64,000 nucleotides of DNA, taken from Gari tellinella (Eukaryota > Mollusca > Bivalvia > Cardiida > Psammobiidae). This document shows, piece by piece, positions 1-10,655 of this stretch (within the stretch, counting starts at the first letter, position 1; every line of letters starts with the position of its first letter). The DNA lies in assembly GCA_922989275.2 (NCBI GenBank), contig OV277858.1:103402794-103466793 (forward strand), read 5' to 3'. Under the pieces are notes generated by a model. The model was given only the letters and a program-made list of their open reading frames with translations, was not told the DNA's origin and did not search any database. The position numbers and the translations under genes were made by a program.

Positions 1-425
1 CACTGAGCTCCTCTAAATAGGGTATTTTTCTGTAATATTGTCTAAAATCAGCCCTTTAAATCAACATAAATTGATTTATTTTCATAGAAGGAATAGTCCA
101 TTTGAACATTTCAGCATATTATGGGTTAAAGTAAGGTCTTCTTTCTGCGCCCTTGAGCGCAATTATCTTAATTATACATAATGTTCTGTCCTGATCACGT
201 GAAGGTAAATTCTCTTCCATTTTAAGCCTTTTCGATACGTCTGCTAAACGATTGTCGGCTGCATTAATATTTCTATATTTGATCAAATTTTGACCGAATA
301 AGTTCGATTAGAGTGTCAAAGCATGTTTAGATTCTGATCAGGTGTTTAGTTATTCGATGTCTGCGGTAAGGAAAAAAACTGTTGACAAATGGCTGAATAG
401 TTGCTTTCAGCAGGATAAGAGAGTG
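1..425 (-). repeat. 5' flank of a caveolin-array copy lying left of the window
   Basis: This stretch is closely similar to 11383-11820, the upstream flank of Cav-A: both start with CACTGAGCTCCTCTAAATAG and share the run through TTTCATAGAAGGAATAGTCC and the AGCAGGAT end. A more diverged version is at 22200-22410 (upstream of Cav-C) and 6580-6760 (Cav-X). Since genes of the array are on the minus strand, this is the upstream flank of a further copy whose exons lie outside the window. No coding sequence is seen here. Confidence 0.75.
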
Positions 426-1010
426 TGATCATGACGTCATCAATTTTTTAAAAGACATCGTCTGGTTTTATTTCTAAAATTTAAATTTTGGGTATTTTCA
501 TTTAGGAAATATTGAAATGAGTGTCAAACAGTTTGGACCCCGATCAGACGCCGCGTCACGCAGCGTCTGATCCGGATCCAATATGTTTGTACCAAGTGAA
601 CTCGGGGCAAGGCAGTGAATGGGTTGAACTGGCGTTCAGAAACAATTTGATAAAGAAGTTAGGAATTCTCTTTAGAACCTTGACTTTTAGATATAGGACA
701 AATGTAACTTGGAAACATATACATATATTGTATGCTGGGTATTTTCATCTCTACAACAAGTGTCATCTGCTATTGTTAAAAAAAAGAAAAGATTTTGTAA
801 ATTTCTTTTCAAAACAGAGTATGAGTGTCAGCCAGATTGTATTCCGTAATGCGGCGTCTCATTTGGACCCAAGCTATTTGCAAAGGTAACCGCTGTGGAA
901 CATATCTGCCGCTAGCATGGTATGAGTGAAATGCGCACCAACCTTTTTTGTTTCAAGATCGTCCATATAGCTTTTGAAAAGACGTTCAATTAAAGTTTGT
1001 TTGTTTAATT
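426..1010. repeat. MITE-like palindrome (core alpha) and surrounding array flank
   Basis: A core-alpha palindrome (GATCAGACGCCGCGT, complement nearby) lies at about 526-590. It interrupts the array flank, which resumes near 612 (TTCAGAAACAATTTGATAAA matches 11834 onward). At 725-910 is a second element with ends TGCATGCTGGGTA and CCGCTAGCATG, also found at 12475-12690, 39080-39290 and 39655-39850. The flank then continues to about 1000 and matches 12670-12760. Confidence 0.6.
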
Positions 1011-1180
1011 ACAGTGAAAAAGACGATATTCTTTCCCATGTTATAAACGGAACATATCGCAAATGGTATGCAATGCAATAAAATGTGGGAAGTAACAGAC
1101 TTTTGAAAGTGTGGACGATTTACTTTAAGCTGAGAGGCTTCCCGATGTCTATTCAGGCTCAAAACTGTTTACAAAGGACA

Positions 1181-1386
1181 TACAGTGGAGAATCTGTTAT
1201 TCTTTCCCGTTTAAACGCAAACGTACGCAAACGCAAAGCAATAAAACGTAGAAAAGAACAACTTTTAGAACAGAACAGAACAGAACAGAACCCGGCGTCT
1301 GATCTGGCTCCAAACTGTTTGCACTGCATATAATAGTTTTAGCGTAAACGCGTTTATTGGGAAAGAATAACACATTCTCCACTGTA
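1181..1386. repeat. TA-flanked MITE, family with CAGTGGAGAA ends
   Basis: Terminal inverted repeats start TACAGTGGAGAATCTGTTAT and end in the complement ATTCTCCACTGTA. The core is a half copy of core alpha (CCGGCGTCTGATCTGGCTCC). The same ends occur at 27814-28063, 37413-37664, 42250-42499, 43065-43314 and elsewhere. TA at both ends fits a Tc1/mariner-type target site; no transposase is present. Confidence 0.8.
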
Positions 1387-1428
1387 TAAACTTTTTAACA
1401 TAGTTTTATTTTGGAAATACTAGTGTTT

Positions 1429-1782
1429 CAGCGCTCCCTCTCTACAGACAACCAATGAGAAACAAAATAAGTGCGTTGTTCGGAGGGAGTCGTTTTAGGG
1501 ATGGAAATTCTCTTACATTTGCAAACAGCCTGAATCCAGATCAGACGCCCGTAACGCGGCGTCTGATATGGATTCAAGCTGTTTGTCATTCGTCTTTATT
1601 TTTTTCTGTCAAAATATCCATTATGTAACTTTGAGAAAAACAGCAGACGACAATTTAAAGCAGACGACATTGCAGCCGTGAATAGGTTAGACATAATTAT
1701 TTTGTTAAGGGAACAGCGGCAAGGGTCGTTGTAAGGAGGGAGTCGTTGTTGGGAGGGTCGTTGTTGAGAGGGGGCACTGTAT
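1429..1782. repeat. MITE with CAGTGCTCCCTCTCTACAACGAC-type ends
   Basis: About 355 bp. It starts with GCGCTCCCTCTCTACAGACA and ends with AGAGGGGGCACTGTA. Core alpha sits in the middle (1525-1590, TGAATCCAGATCAGACG and complement). Further copies are at 3357-3727, 36540-36905, 40775-40990 (part) and 50275-50640. Confidence 0.75.
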
Positions 1783-3350
1783 TTTCACTGTATTCCCATC
1801 GAAACTATTTCAACGGATTGTACTGCTTGGAATGTAAATTTGAATAACGTGTATATGCATGTTTCAAGGTCAAAACTCTTTTAATTCCTATCAAACCTTT
1901 GTAACCGAACAGGACTTGGTACCTTTTTGAAACAGCTTGTGACAAAATAAGGCTCTACACTGTTTAAGGAAAGGATCTTAACGAGCATAGCTTCCGATCA
2001 AATCATATTCCAATATTGTTAAATCACCATCTTATGTTCAATATGTAGTAAATCATGGAATAGAATATGGTTTAAACCAAATAGGTTGACGTCCTAATTA
2101 AAATAAACCATCTTCACTCTAAAAAACCAATATCTTTTACATTTACCTGGACCGCGTTTGGGTCTCGTTTAACCGTGGACATAGACTGTTTCCGGCCTTT
2201 TAGATGTTTGGTAAAATTGAAGACAACCAACGAACACATTTTATCGTCATTTACACACCTTTTAATTCTGTTTATTTGCATTGATTGTCTTGAATTCGTA
2301 GACTGTAAATGAGTAATTTAGTCCTTTCTATTGATCAATTAATACATCTTAATTCACGTTTTTTTTTTTAAAAAATAAATAAAAATACATGTACATGTAG
2401 TTCGAAATCCTGTGGCTGCTAAGACTTTTGAGTGTGTATAATTAAGCTAATTTATGGATTTCGTGACATCTCTGATTCTTTAGATATTTCGTATATCACT
2501 AAAATGACAATTTTACATGTATTCCCTGTTTTCAGAATCATTTATTTGTCTTTATAAAAAATATCCGTCTTTTGGGAGAATCTGAAAAATAAAGTCTAAC
2601 GAATTATGAGATTTCGAGATTCTAAATATGGATGCTGGTCAAAGTTTGAAAGGTACGATCGATTTAAGCGAGTTCGAAGAATCAAGTTTCAACTTACTTA
2701 GTTCAATAAATGTTTTATATCACCATAATCTAATATATCAAGTTACAGAACGTTTCAAGGTCTTATCGAGTAGCTTGTCGTTGTCACCAAATTTACAAGA
2801 TCACTTAGAATATCCAATTTTGAGTTTGGTACATTTGTTAAAGTGTTATTGTTTTCACCATAACACTTGAACAACCCTTGGTAAATTCTATTTCCTTTTC
2901 ATCCATGGTCATGGACAATGCATATAAAATTGAAAACAAGTTTGACTTGTATTTAATTGTCACACGCTTTTGCTATTCAATACCGGTAGATGGTCGCTTT
3001 ACCACCAGTCTGACAATTAAAGCAATCAGTATGGCGAGTAATTACGGCTTTTGCGGAGTACCTTGGAGTAAACATGTTTGGATCCTTGGTAAAAACTGCA
3101 TTAGGTGTCTTTTAAAGTTTTAATAGGATCTAATAGAAATCTAATGTTTGTTTGGCGTTCAGGTTAACAATCCAAACTTGTTACATTTATTTCTGTCACA
3201 AAATAATTTTTAATACTGCTGTCTGCTAACGTTAGTAACATTTTCACCATTATAGATAACTAAATTCGACACTGCACACAGTTCGGATCTGCATAACGCG
3301 GCTTCTGATTAGAATAAAAACCGCTGACACTCGTATCGATATTTCTGCGT
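1783..3350. other. AT-rich intergenic stretch without recognised gene
   Basis: No caveolin exon, RNA gene or clear inverted-repeat element was seen. Two open frames of about 80 codons (2628-2870, 2878-3123) have no recognisable domain, no splice context and ordinary AT-rich composition, and I treat them as chance. A short TTTAAGCGAGTTCGAA motif near 2660 belongs to the family of elements also found at 26690 and 61280. Confidence 0.5.
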
Positions 3351-3356
3351 TCAAAC

Positions 3357-3727
3357 TACAGTGTCCCCTCCCTACACCGACCCTCTAAACAACGACTCCC
3401 TCCTTACAACGACCCTTGCCGCTGTTCCCCAAACAAGACAAATATTTCTAATCCTTTCTCTGCTGCAATAACGTATGCTTAAATTTGTCGTCTGCTGTTT
3501 TTCTCAATGTTTCATATAAGTGGACATCTTGATAGAATAAATATAATGACGACTGACAAACAGCTTGAATCCAGATCAGACGCCGCGTTACGCGGCGTCT
3601 GATCTGGATTCAAGCTGTTTGCAAATGTAACTAAATTGTTAAGTTCCCTCTCTATAACGACTCCATCCGAACAACGCACATAATATGTGTCTCCCATTGG
3701 GTGTCGTTGTAGAGAGGCAGTGCTGTA
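3357..3727. repeat. MITE with CAGTGCTCCCTC-type ends, reverse orientation
   Basis: About 370 bp, related to 1429-1782 in opposite orientation. It has a near-perfect core-alpha palindrome at about 3550-3630 (AACAGCTTGAATCCAGATCA with its complement). Confidence 0.8.
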
Positions 3728-3799
3728 CTTTAAATTTTACATTGAAACTTTAGCGAAGCCAGCATTTGCAAAACAGACAGTATTATGACGATGACAAGG

Positions 3800-4245
3800 T
3801 TAACCCGTTACCCCATAGCCTGTGTCTAGTTTTGAAAGTAGGTGACCACTTAAAGCAGGTTGAAAGTAAAGCAAAATGCGCCTTATGGCGCATTCTGCTT
3901 TACTTTCAGCCTGCTTTAAGCTATTACCTGCTAGAATAAGGAAAATATTAAATATGACACATATTCATTACGGTATAATTTAGAACTATTTTCTTCAACG
4001 GATGAATAAAATGCATGTGCTGAAAGTCGCTTTTATAAGGGAAAGGGTTAAAATACACGATAAAATAGCGATAAAGGGGTATAGTCAGAACTCGATACTA
4101 CGAACTCGCTTAAATACGAGTATACCAGTATTTCATGAGTTGAATTTTGATAAGCCGATACCGCTTCAGTCGAACATACACGTATTTCAAAGATAGAACG
4201 TGGCTAAGCCGATATGTGTATGATAGAACTAACCGAGTCTCGACT
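3800..4245. repeat. Core-beta MITE followed by a GTTCGAA-type element
   Basis: At 3800-4052 is a core-beta element whose hairpin at about 3850-3923 reads CTTAAAGCAGGTTGAAAGTA, then its complement, with a GGCGCATTCTGCTTTAC centre. At 4079-4245 is a diverged copy of the element with CGAACTCGCTTAAA and GTTAAAACGTGGC motifs (better copies at 26690-26875 and 61275-61480). Confidence 0.7.
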
Positions 4246-4299
4246 CTATACTTCTTTAATCTCCCCAGATAAATGGCATATATTGCTGTTTACAGTTGA

Positions 4300-4620
4300 G
4301 AGAAGAGTGTCATTTTCCGTTTCAACGAAAACAAATTCTTTCGCAAAGCATAATTTGTACAAGCAGACCCAGCTTTTTCAAAATCTATTTGATTTAATCT
4401 TATCGAGCGGCAAATAGCTTGGAGCCGAATCAGCTACTTGTAGACCTGGCGTCTGGCTAGGTTTCAAACTTTTTGCAATGACCAAAATTGTTTGACCATA
4501 CACCCGCGTTGGAAAGAATAGCGTATTCTCATTGTGTTTAAAATAGGCATTTCTCTTTAAATGGCACTGATATAAATAGTGCCAGTTCAATCAATCTCCT
4601 GATAAGTCACTGAATTGATG
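4300..4620. repeat. Decayed CAGTGGAGAA-family MITE
   Basis: Fragments of core alpha (AGCTTGGAGCCGAATCAG, CTGGCGTCTGGCTAGG) are followed by GGAAAGAATAGCGTATTCTC, a decayed end of the CAGTGGAGAA family. No gene is seen. Confidence 0.5.
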
Positions 4621-4689
4621 GACATCTGATCCGGATCTAAACCATTGGCAAAACAATTGCAGTCACGTGTGTCTATGGCAGAACTAAGC

Positions 4690-4955
4690 CATGTACATGT
4701 ACTTGCTTAACCCTTTCCCTTATAGAAGCGACTTTTAGCACATTCATTTTATTCATCCGCTGAAGAAAATAGTTCCAAATTATACCGTAATGAATATGTG
4801 TCATATTTAATACTTTCCTTATTCTAGCAGTTAATAGCTTAAAGCAGGCTGAAAGTAAAGCAGAATGCGCCTTAGGGCGCATTCTGCTTTACTTTAAACC
4901 TGCTTTAAGTAGTCACATATCTTCAATACTAGAAACAATGCTATCAGGTAAAGGG
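4690..4955. repeat. Core-beta MITE, inverted relative to 3800-4052
   Basis: It carries the same arms and hairpin as 3800-4052 in reverse: AACCCTTTCCCTTATAGAAG at one end and the AGCAGGCTGAAAGTAAAGCA hairpin at about 4840-4910. The two copies form an inverted pair about 0.9 kb apart. Confidence 0.75.
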
Positions 4956-5131
4956 TAAATGTTTTCAGATTGTTTATTAGAAGGTAAATCGATGGATGGT
5001 ATTTGGTCAAGTGTTGGGATGGGTGATTTATAAGTTACTTTATACGGGATAGATATAATGCAGAAAACTAATACAGGATCGAGCTTGCTGTAAGGCTGTG
5101 TCCAGCATTAAGCATTCGTTGTATATAGAGG

Positions 5132-5235
5132 ATATTGAATGAGTGTGTTTTCAGTCCTTAATTTATTGAACGTGTTGGATAAAATCATTTTATCCAACTC
5201 GTTCAATAAATTCATGACTGAAAACACACGAATTT
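5132..5235. repeat. Compact ~100-bp hairpin
   Basis: GAGTGTGTTTTCAGTCCTTA with AATTTATTGAAC and TTGGATAAAAT is followed directly by the near-perfect complement ending ACTGAAAACACAC. The loop is only a few bases. It shares no sequence with core alpha or beta. The open frame over it is a by-product. Confidence 0.75.
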
Positions 5236-5304
5236 GGTATCCTACTTATCACATACACATCAAATTCAACATTCTAGATTGCCTAGAAGTTGTAATTTTC
5301 CTCA

Positions 5305-5372
5305 TTTTATTGCAATGCGTTTGCGTTTCGTTTGCGTTTTAACGGGAAAGAATAACGTTTTCTCCAGTGTAC
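5305..5372. repeat. Right end of a CAGTGGAGAA-family MITE
   Basis: GCGTTTGCGTTTCGTTTGCG, then GGGAAAGAATAACGTTTTCTCC and a terminal AGTGTA. The matching left end is missing. Confidence 0.55.
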
Positions 5373-6760
5373 CAATCAGTTTGTATCCTGATCACACACC
5401 ACCTTACACGGCTAACTTCAGTCGCAGATGACGATGGAAGGGTTTATGCGGGCTAGACTATTCTACAGTAAAGATAACAATACACCAAATAGGGATTTAA
5501 ACTAATAGTAAATTATAAAATTACTCTATTCTAATATTTCGAGCCCTAAGGGATTTTTCAAAGAAAAGCATATCCAAATAAACGTCCCATTTTTGTTACG
5601 GGCATTTTGTTAAAAATTCGGAGAGATTTTATGGCTAAATGCATTTAACAAAAATTGATGTGTATTTGAACATGATTTTCTTTGAAAAGGGCCCTTAGAC
5701 GTCGAAATATTAGGAAAAGGCAATTTCATTATTTAATAAAAATCAAATATGATAGAAAGTGACGGCTGTACACAGAACCATCTGTACATACACCCTTTGA
5801 CGTTGGACCAGCACGCTGTGAAAATAACCACCTAATAGCAAATGTAAAAAATATAAGTTAAATTTATTGATATCACAGAGTCACAGTTAAAAATAATAAA
5901 AACTATGTAATAAAGAAGATAAAGCCTCTTTTGAATTTGAGCAGGTTACATAATTATCATGTCCATTCTTATATTGTGTTTTGAATAATTCGGATTCTAT
6001 ATGAACACATGTTTGTCTATTGAAATGAAAGCTAAGTTAATGAGTAAATTAGGGATGGACAATAGCAATGCTGAGTCACAAAAAGAATACCACAGCTCAT
6101 AACTCCCAGCCTATCACAGCTGATCATCAAATCATCCCTGAACGAACAAACATTGTCAATAGTCGAGCAAAAATACAGTAGTGAAATGTGCATCGCGAAG
6201 CGTATGGATTCAGATCAAAAACTGACATAATATATACATGTATTTTAAATGAATCCAAACGTTGATACTGAGTATGTTCCCACCTGCAGTTAGAGTTAAA
6301 GATGCTATGACTTCGGTTCCATATTAAATATTTTTCTTAAAATTCTAAGTATCAACCCTTATATGCTGAAAACGAGTATATTTATACTTTGCAATCAAAG
6401 CAGACATTTTTCAGAAGAATTGTACAGGAGCAATCTGAATAGAATCTACACTGTTAAATTCGTTTTATGTCTCTGAAATTCTGTACAACAACAGCCCTTA
6501 AAATAAGCATAACCTGGTCTGTCTTCAAAATTGGACGAGTTCATTTTAAAAAAGTAAAGGAAGAATGAGTTAAATAGGGTCTATCTCCCTCGCCCTTGAG
6601 TGTAATTATCTCAATCATACATACTTATCGTCATGATCACGTTACGGCACATTCTCTTTTACTTTTATTTTAACTTTTTAGTTCGTCTGCTTCAAACCTG
6701 TTCGTCTAGATTAATGTGTCCATGTTTTATGGAAATCTGGCTAAAGACATTTCGGTGAGT
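5373..6760 (-). pseudogene. Cav-X: gutted caveolin locus (3' flank joined to 5' flank, no exons)
   Basis: From 5373 to about 6200 the sequence follows the 3' flank of Cav-B (13331-14390), including a shared minus-strand AATAAA (complement at 5873-5878; in Cav-B at 14117-14122) and the conserved 3'UTR block CAGCTGATCATCAAA at about 6118. Immediately after GTGCATCGC (about 6201), where the other copies continue towards exon 2, it changes to sequence matching the 5' flank of the array (compare 6210-6760 with 21870-22410 of Cav-C and 10918-11020 of Cav-A). Exon 2, intron, exon 1 and the promoter block are all absent. I infer that one deletion or unequal exchange removed the gene. Confidence 0.7.
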
Positions 6761-8149
6761 CTGTTAACTCATTGATCCCTAGTAACGCATATATGCGTCC
6801 TTTACTAAAAGGGTACATTTTGAGAGTACACTGGTCTAATGCATACAATGAAACCCCTGATTGAAAGTTGAACACTTTGACATTTTTTAAGTGTAAATAT
6901 TTCTTTGAATGTTGCCATTTGGTTTTACGGCACTGCGACACAAAACATGTAACACTGTCACATTGCTTTAAGCAATCACCAGCCATAAACACCCACTATA
7001 CTTCATCTCTAAAGAAACAAGTATGTCTGATACGGTTCAAATTATTTCGAAACCACAGGGGTTTCCAGTAAATCTGTCACAACAAAAATTGAAAAAATGT
7101 TACATAATCTAACTTGGAAGCCGACTATATTTCAGTAGGAGTAAAATTGAGCAGTGAAAGGACATAAGAAACGCATGACGATCACTAAAAACAATTAAAT
7201 GCTTAACCGTTTCATCACCATGAGCTACTTAACTCGACATTATGAACAGTTTACATACAGATCAATCGACGCATAACGCAGGGTCTGATCTGAAACTCAG
7301 CTTCAAAATTTGGGAATTTGCAAAAACCTGAAGACTGAAATTTTACCGACCTTGTTGTGTCTGTAAAAGGGTTCACAAGGACAGTTATATTTGGCGATGA
7401 ATAGGTTAATGCAGAACATTAGTAATGCCGTTTATATGACCTCTGTACACATAATTCACACAACATGAACACGTATTCTTTTACGTTGGACTTAAAACTG
7501 ATCTCACAACAAATATTGAAAAGGATAAATAGTATTTATTTATATTATACTTAACAGAGACACATGTACAGAAATGCATAACCAAAATTATTCCTTAATA
7601 CATGTAGGTTACAAATAAAACAGAACCATTTTATTTTTGCTTTCTATGTTGAGAAGGTTATTGTTATTGTTATTATTATACCAGATTTATATAGCGCTCT
7701 TTCAAACAGGAATTGCGCGCTCAAAATAGTTACATTCCATGTACGTCCATACATTGTGTTGTGAAACATTATGATTCTTAAAATTCCAATTCTATGTGAA
7801 CACAGATTAAAAAATTTAATGGAAGTATAAAAGTAGAGTAGGAATGGAAAATAACCTCAACAGCCGTTGCAAGCTGAGTCACATGAAGAATATCCCTGTT
7901 CTCCCATAGAACAGCTCATAAACTAAAAGTCTTTCACAGCTGATCATCAAACCATCCCTGAACGAACAAACATTGTCAGTAGTTGAGAAAACGCACAGTA
8001 GTTTAATGTACATCACACCGACATCACATTCTAAGATAAAACCAATTTTTTGATAAAGAATATTTCTTTTACATCAAAAATTCTAAGAATAGTCAGTCGA
8101 ACGATAATCATTTTTCCACCGCGAATTCTCATCAACTGTTGAAGAGCTA
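6761..8149 (-). repeat. 3' flank and 3'UTR of Cav-A, duplicated at Cav-D
   Basis: From about 6925 (CACTGTCACATTGCTTTAAG) to the stop codon this matches 23270-24448 of Cav-D almost continuously. It includes a probable poly(A) signal (AATAAA on the minus strand, 7540-7535), about 600 nt past the stop, and the conserved block CAGCTGATCATCAAACCATC at about 7939. At 7670-7735 is a retroposon-like tail (TTATTATTATA next to CCAGATTTATATAGCGCTC) shared with Cav-D (about 23960-24030) and with 51535-51630. Confidence 0.75.
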
Positions 8150-10490
8150 CTATCCTTTTGTTATCTTGATTCGACTAAAGAACATTCCAATGCCTTCGCA
8201 GCATGGTACTAAACAGCAGCTTACGCAGATAGAGTTGATCTTAGAAATGCACCCAGCGGTGATGGACAATTCTCGCATGCATGGGGTCCAGCACCAGACG
8301 TGGTTGAAAGCCAGACCAGCAAACTCACAGCCCCACCACAGAGCTATGCAGATTCCACACAAACAGGTACATATCTTATAGCAGAGACGCTTGCCGCATT
8401 CGAAGCATTTGTAGCTGTTTCTCCAGACACAATCCATGGACTTAACGCCCTCAGGCTCCCCGAAAACATCTTCCCATTGGACCTGGTAACCAAATATTAA
8501 CAACAACAATTCAGACGACGGAAACAAATATATTGTGACAGTTTAAACGCTGACTTAATGCAGGTATTTCAGTAAGCGCAAAGGACATATAGTAAAATTT
8601 GTGTTAATCCTTTCAACCTTAAATATCTCTTGTGGGTATCTAGTATCCTTTTGGACTCTTCTAGTTAATGCATATTGAACCAGTCTACTGTTGCATTTTT
8701 GATATGACAACAAAAACAATGAAAATATCAAACATTGCAGACCCTGATTAGAGGGCTCATATTTGAGCCCTCTAATCAGGGTCTACACTGTTTGTATATC
8801 TCGACAGTAGGCTGTAAGGTTGAAAGGGTTAAAAGGCCACACTTTGAAGATGCATGTATGTTTCTAACGACAGATGATTGCTCGGTGGAGTTTGCAGTGT
8901 ATACCCATTTTTTGAGTACAAACAACAATGCAGACCCTGATAAGACAGCTCGATCATCAGCTGTCTGGTCTGGGTTTATACACTGTTAAAGATTCGTCAC
9001 AAATACGATAAAATCAGATGATGGACTAATTCATTGTACACAATTGTCTTTTATCATTTAGCTTATGCTATAGATATCATAGATACAGTGAAGCTCAATT
9101 ATAACGGAGTAGTTGGAAACGCCTTATTTCTTTCGTTATATCTAAATTTTGTTATATCAGGTCTATTTTACTATACGTTAAATGAAATTTGTTTTGCTTT
9201 ATCCATATTTCGTTATATCCAAAATCGTTATAAGCGAGAATCACTGTCATTTCCAAATAAATATTAACCCTTTCATTGTCAAATTTATATAGCATAATTA
9301 GTGTCGTCTGCTACAATATTGTTGTCTGTAATATCGTTTTAATGATAGACTGACACAATTTTGAAACGAGTGTCAAATAGTTTGGATCCTGATCAGACGT
9401 CGCACTACGCGGCATTTGACCAGGATCTAAACTGTATGCAACGGCATCTTTTTGCGCAAGTGACAATGATCTATATAACTAAGAATTTAAGCTGAATATC
9501 TTAAAGGGACTCGCAACCGGATGGTGTACTTGTCAAAATAAAATAAAATACTCAAATAAAAGCAAATTTGTGGCATTATTTGGCTTCTGACATTAAAAAA
9601 TATGATCAGTCCAAAAAAAAGTCGCAAGAATCGGCACCGAATCTTAGTTTTTTAAGATATTTTCCATCGTTTTTCTATAGCGTTAGCTAACGGTATAGTT
9701 GTTGTTGTTGCTTCTTTACACGGGCTCAGACATAAACCCGAGACGAATAAAGTAGTAAAAGTACTATCGATCGCTACTAGTGAAGTACGTTAATTCGCTA
9801 CTATAGATATAGAGAGCGCTGGTAGCCGAGGTAGTATAGGAGCTTCCTCATTTTTTCACGTTTCTCTCCGCATGGAGGGTCACGGGTTCGAATCCCACCA
9901 GGGCTTCTTCCTTTTTTTTTTTGAAATGGATTTTTTAACAGAATTTATTATCCTAAACTAAATCTTACCCATTTATATAAGCATTTGACATATATTTACA
10001 AATTACTATTTTTAATGCTAAATCCGGTTGCGAGCCTCTTTAAGCTCCAAAGAAACAAACAGTTATGTTTTCATTCATTTTCTTTAACCTTTAACCTTTT
10101 ACTCCATAGCCTGTTTCTAGTATTTGAAGACCGATGGCCACTCAAGGCAGATAGAAAGTCAAGCAGAATACACATTGAGGAGATTGAAAGTCAAGCAGAA
10201 TACACATTAAGGCGTAATCTGCTTCACCTTAAAACCTCTTGCAGAAAATATGTTTTATGACAGATCTATATATTTATGATTGTAAAACTTAGAACTATCC
10301 AGTAAATGCCGGCCGAAAAATGTGTATCTAAGGAGTAATTTGTTAAAACAATACCAACAACAATACTTTCAATGACAACATTTCAAGTGGAAACTAAAAC
10401 AGTTTAAACAAATGGATTAATTACCAGAACGTGAGAGTTGAGATTATTTGGATCACGCTGTTCCATGTTTAATTCCTGTCCTTCTCCCAT
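8150..10490 (-). CDS. Cav-A: caveolin family protein, two exons
   Basis: Exon 1 is 10425-10490 (22 codons, MGEGQELNMEQRDPNNLN) with donor GTAATT; exon 2 is 8150-8482 (110 codons plus TAG) with acceptor GGTTACCAG. Both junctions are phase 0, giving 132 residues. Seen: caveolin signature WEDVFGEPEG (residues 25-34); a scaffolding-domain equivalent at 39-58 keeping W42, Y46, F49 and Y57; a hydrophobic stretch at about 59-90 containing GICIALWWG and HVW; and a tail ending SRIKITKG. Caveolins are hairpin-inserted membrane proteins that oligomerise into discs and shape the plasma membrane. Human caveolins are about 150-180 residues, so the N-terminus here is short. There are 17 cysteines, all in exon 2, far more than in vertebrate caveolins. 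The start is the first ATG of exon 1, aligned with Cav-D. The 1.94-kb intron is full of repeats. Family is sure; the exact N-terminus less so. Confidence 0.93.
8733..8990. repeat. Two short palindromes in the Cav-A intron
   Basis: ACCCTGATTAGAGGGCTC is followed by its complement GAGCCCTCTAATCAGGGT (8741-8785), then a second, weaker pair at about 8930-8990 (GCAGACCCTGATAAGACAGC). This family has ends ACAAGTGTACTCGT in other copies (19150-19220, 48700-48730). Confidence 0.65.
9260..9480. repeat. Core-alpha MITE with CCCTTTCATNGTCAAATTTAT ends
   Basis: AACCCTTTCATTGTCAAATT at about 9268, the core-alpha palindrome at 9380-9440 (GTTTGGATCCTGATCAGACG and complement), and a decayed right end. Related to 54365-54606 and 58525-58680. 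Confidence 0.65.
9500..10044. mobile_element. 545-bp terminal-inverted-repeat element in the Cav-A intron
   Basis: The left end CTTAAAGGGACTCGCAACCG matches the complement of the right end CGGTTGCGAGCCTCTTTAAG. The inverted repeats are 23 bp with two mismatches. The interior is AT-rich and contains the tRNA-like sequence at 9816-9904. No transposase reading frame is present, so it is non-autonomous. It is absent at the corresponding place in Cav-B, C and D. Confidence 0.75.
9816..9904 (+). tRNA. tRNA-like sequence (Ser-like, probably pseudogene or SINE head)
   Basis: Seven-base acceptor halves GCGCTGG and CCAGGGC pair with one mismatch. An A-box-like TAGCCGAGGTAG follows the 5' arm and a perfect B box GGTTCGAATCC is at 9885-9895. 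A T run that could end pol III transcription follows (about 9910-9922). At 89 nt it fits a class II tRNA (Ser or Leu), but no clean anticodon stem forms and the D arm is poor. Most likely a tRNA-derived relic inside the inverted-repeat element. Confidence 0.35.
10085..10260. repeat. Decayed core-beta MITE in the Cav-A intron
   Basis: CCTTTTACTCCATAGCCTGT and fragments of the AAGTCAAGCAGAATACACATT hairpin. One hairpin arm is duplicated in tandem (10155-10175 and 10185-10205). Confidence 0.55.
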
Positions 10491-10593
10491 GTTTAAAAGT
10501 TTAAACCTGCGTCCCTTGTATAATGTCAAAGTCTGCAACGATGTCCTTTCAAACTGGATGCCTAAACAGGTCTGTGACGACGACGAACGAAAT

Positions 10594-10655
10594 AAGTTTT
10601 AATATACCGTAACCTTCTGTCAAACACAACTGTTGCTAGTCAATTATCTTTTAGT
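10594..10655 (-). promoter_or_regulatory. Cav-A promoter block (TATA-like plus conserved upstream box)
   Basis: On the minus strand a TATATTAAAA sequence lies about 110 bp upstream of the ATG, and further up is TAATTGACTAGCAACAGTT. The same two motifs occur before Cav-B, C and D with the upstream box 136-138 bp from each start codon. A core-promoter role is inferred from this fixed spacing. Confidence 0.6.

Noticed and set aside
2628..3123. Two adjacent 80-codon open frames
   Set aside because: No recognisable domain or splice context; expected by chance in a window of this size.
3512..3697. Recurrent short proteins with SLNPDQTPRNAASD
   Set aside because: Translations of the core-alpha hairpin in either strand; not genes.
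526..4920. CRISPR-like impression from many similar hairpins
   Set aside because: Spacing is irregular, ends differ, hairpins lie inside transposon-like elements, and the genome is clearly eukaryotic.
8139..8500. Plus-strand open frames opposite Cav exon 2 (8139-8381, 8300-8500; likewise at 14511, 20457, 24438, 24599, 41896, 49764, 56038, 60408)
   Set aside because: They are antisense shadows: they recur only because the caveolin exons recur, have no splice context and no known domain, while the minus-strand frame has the full caveolin pattern and conserved junctions.
10425..10490. N-myristoylation of Cav-A and Cav-D (MGE start)
   Set aside because: Gly at position 2 is followed by Glu, which does not suit the usual myristoylation consensus.
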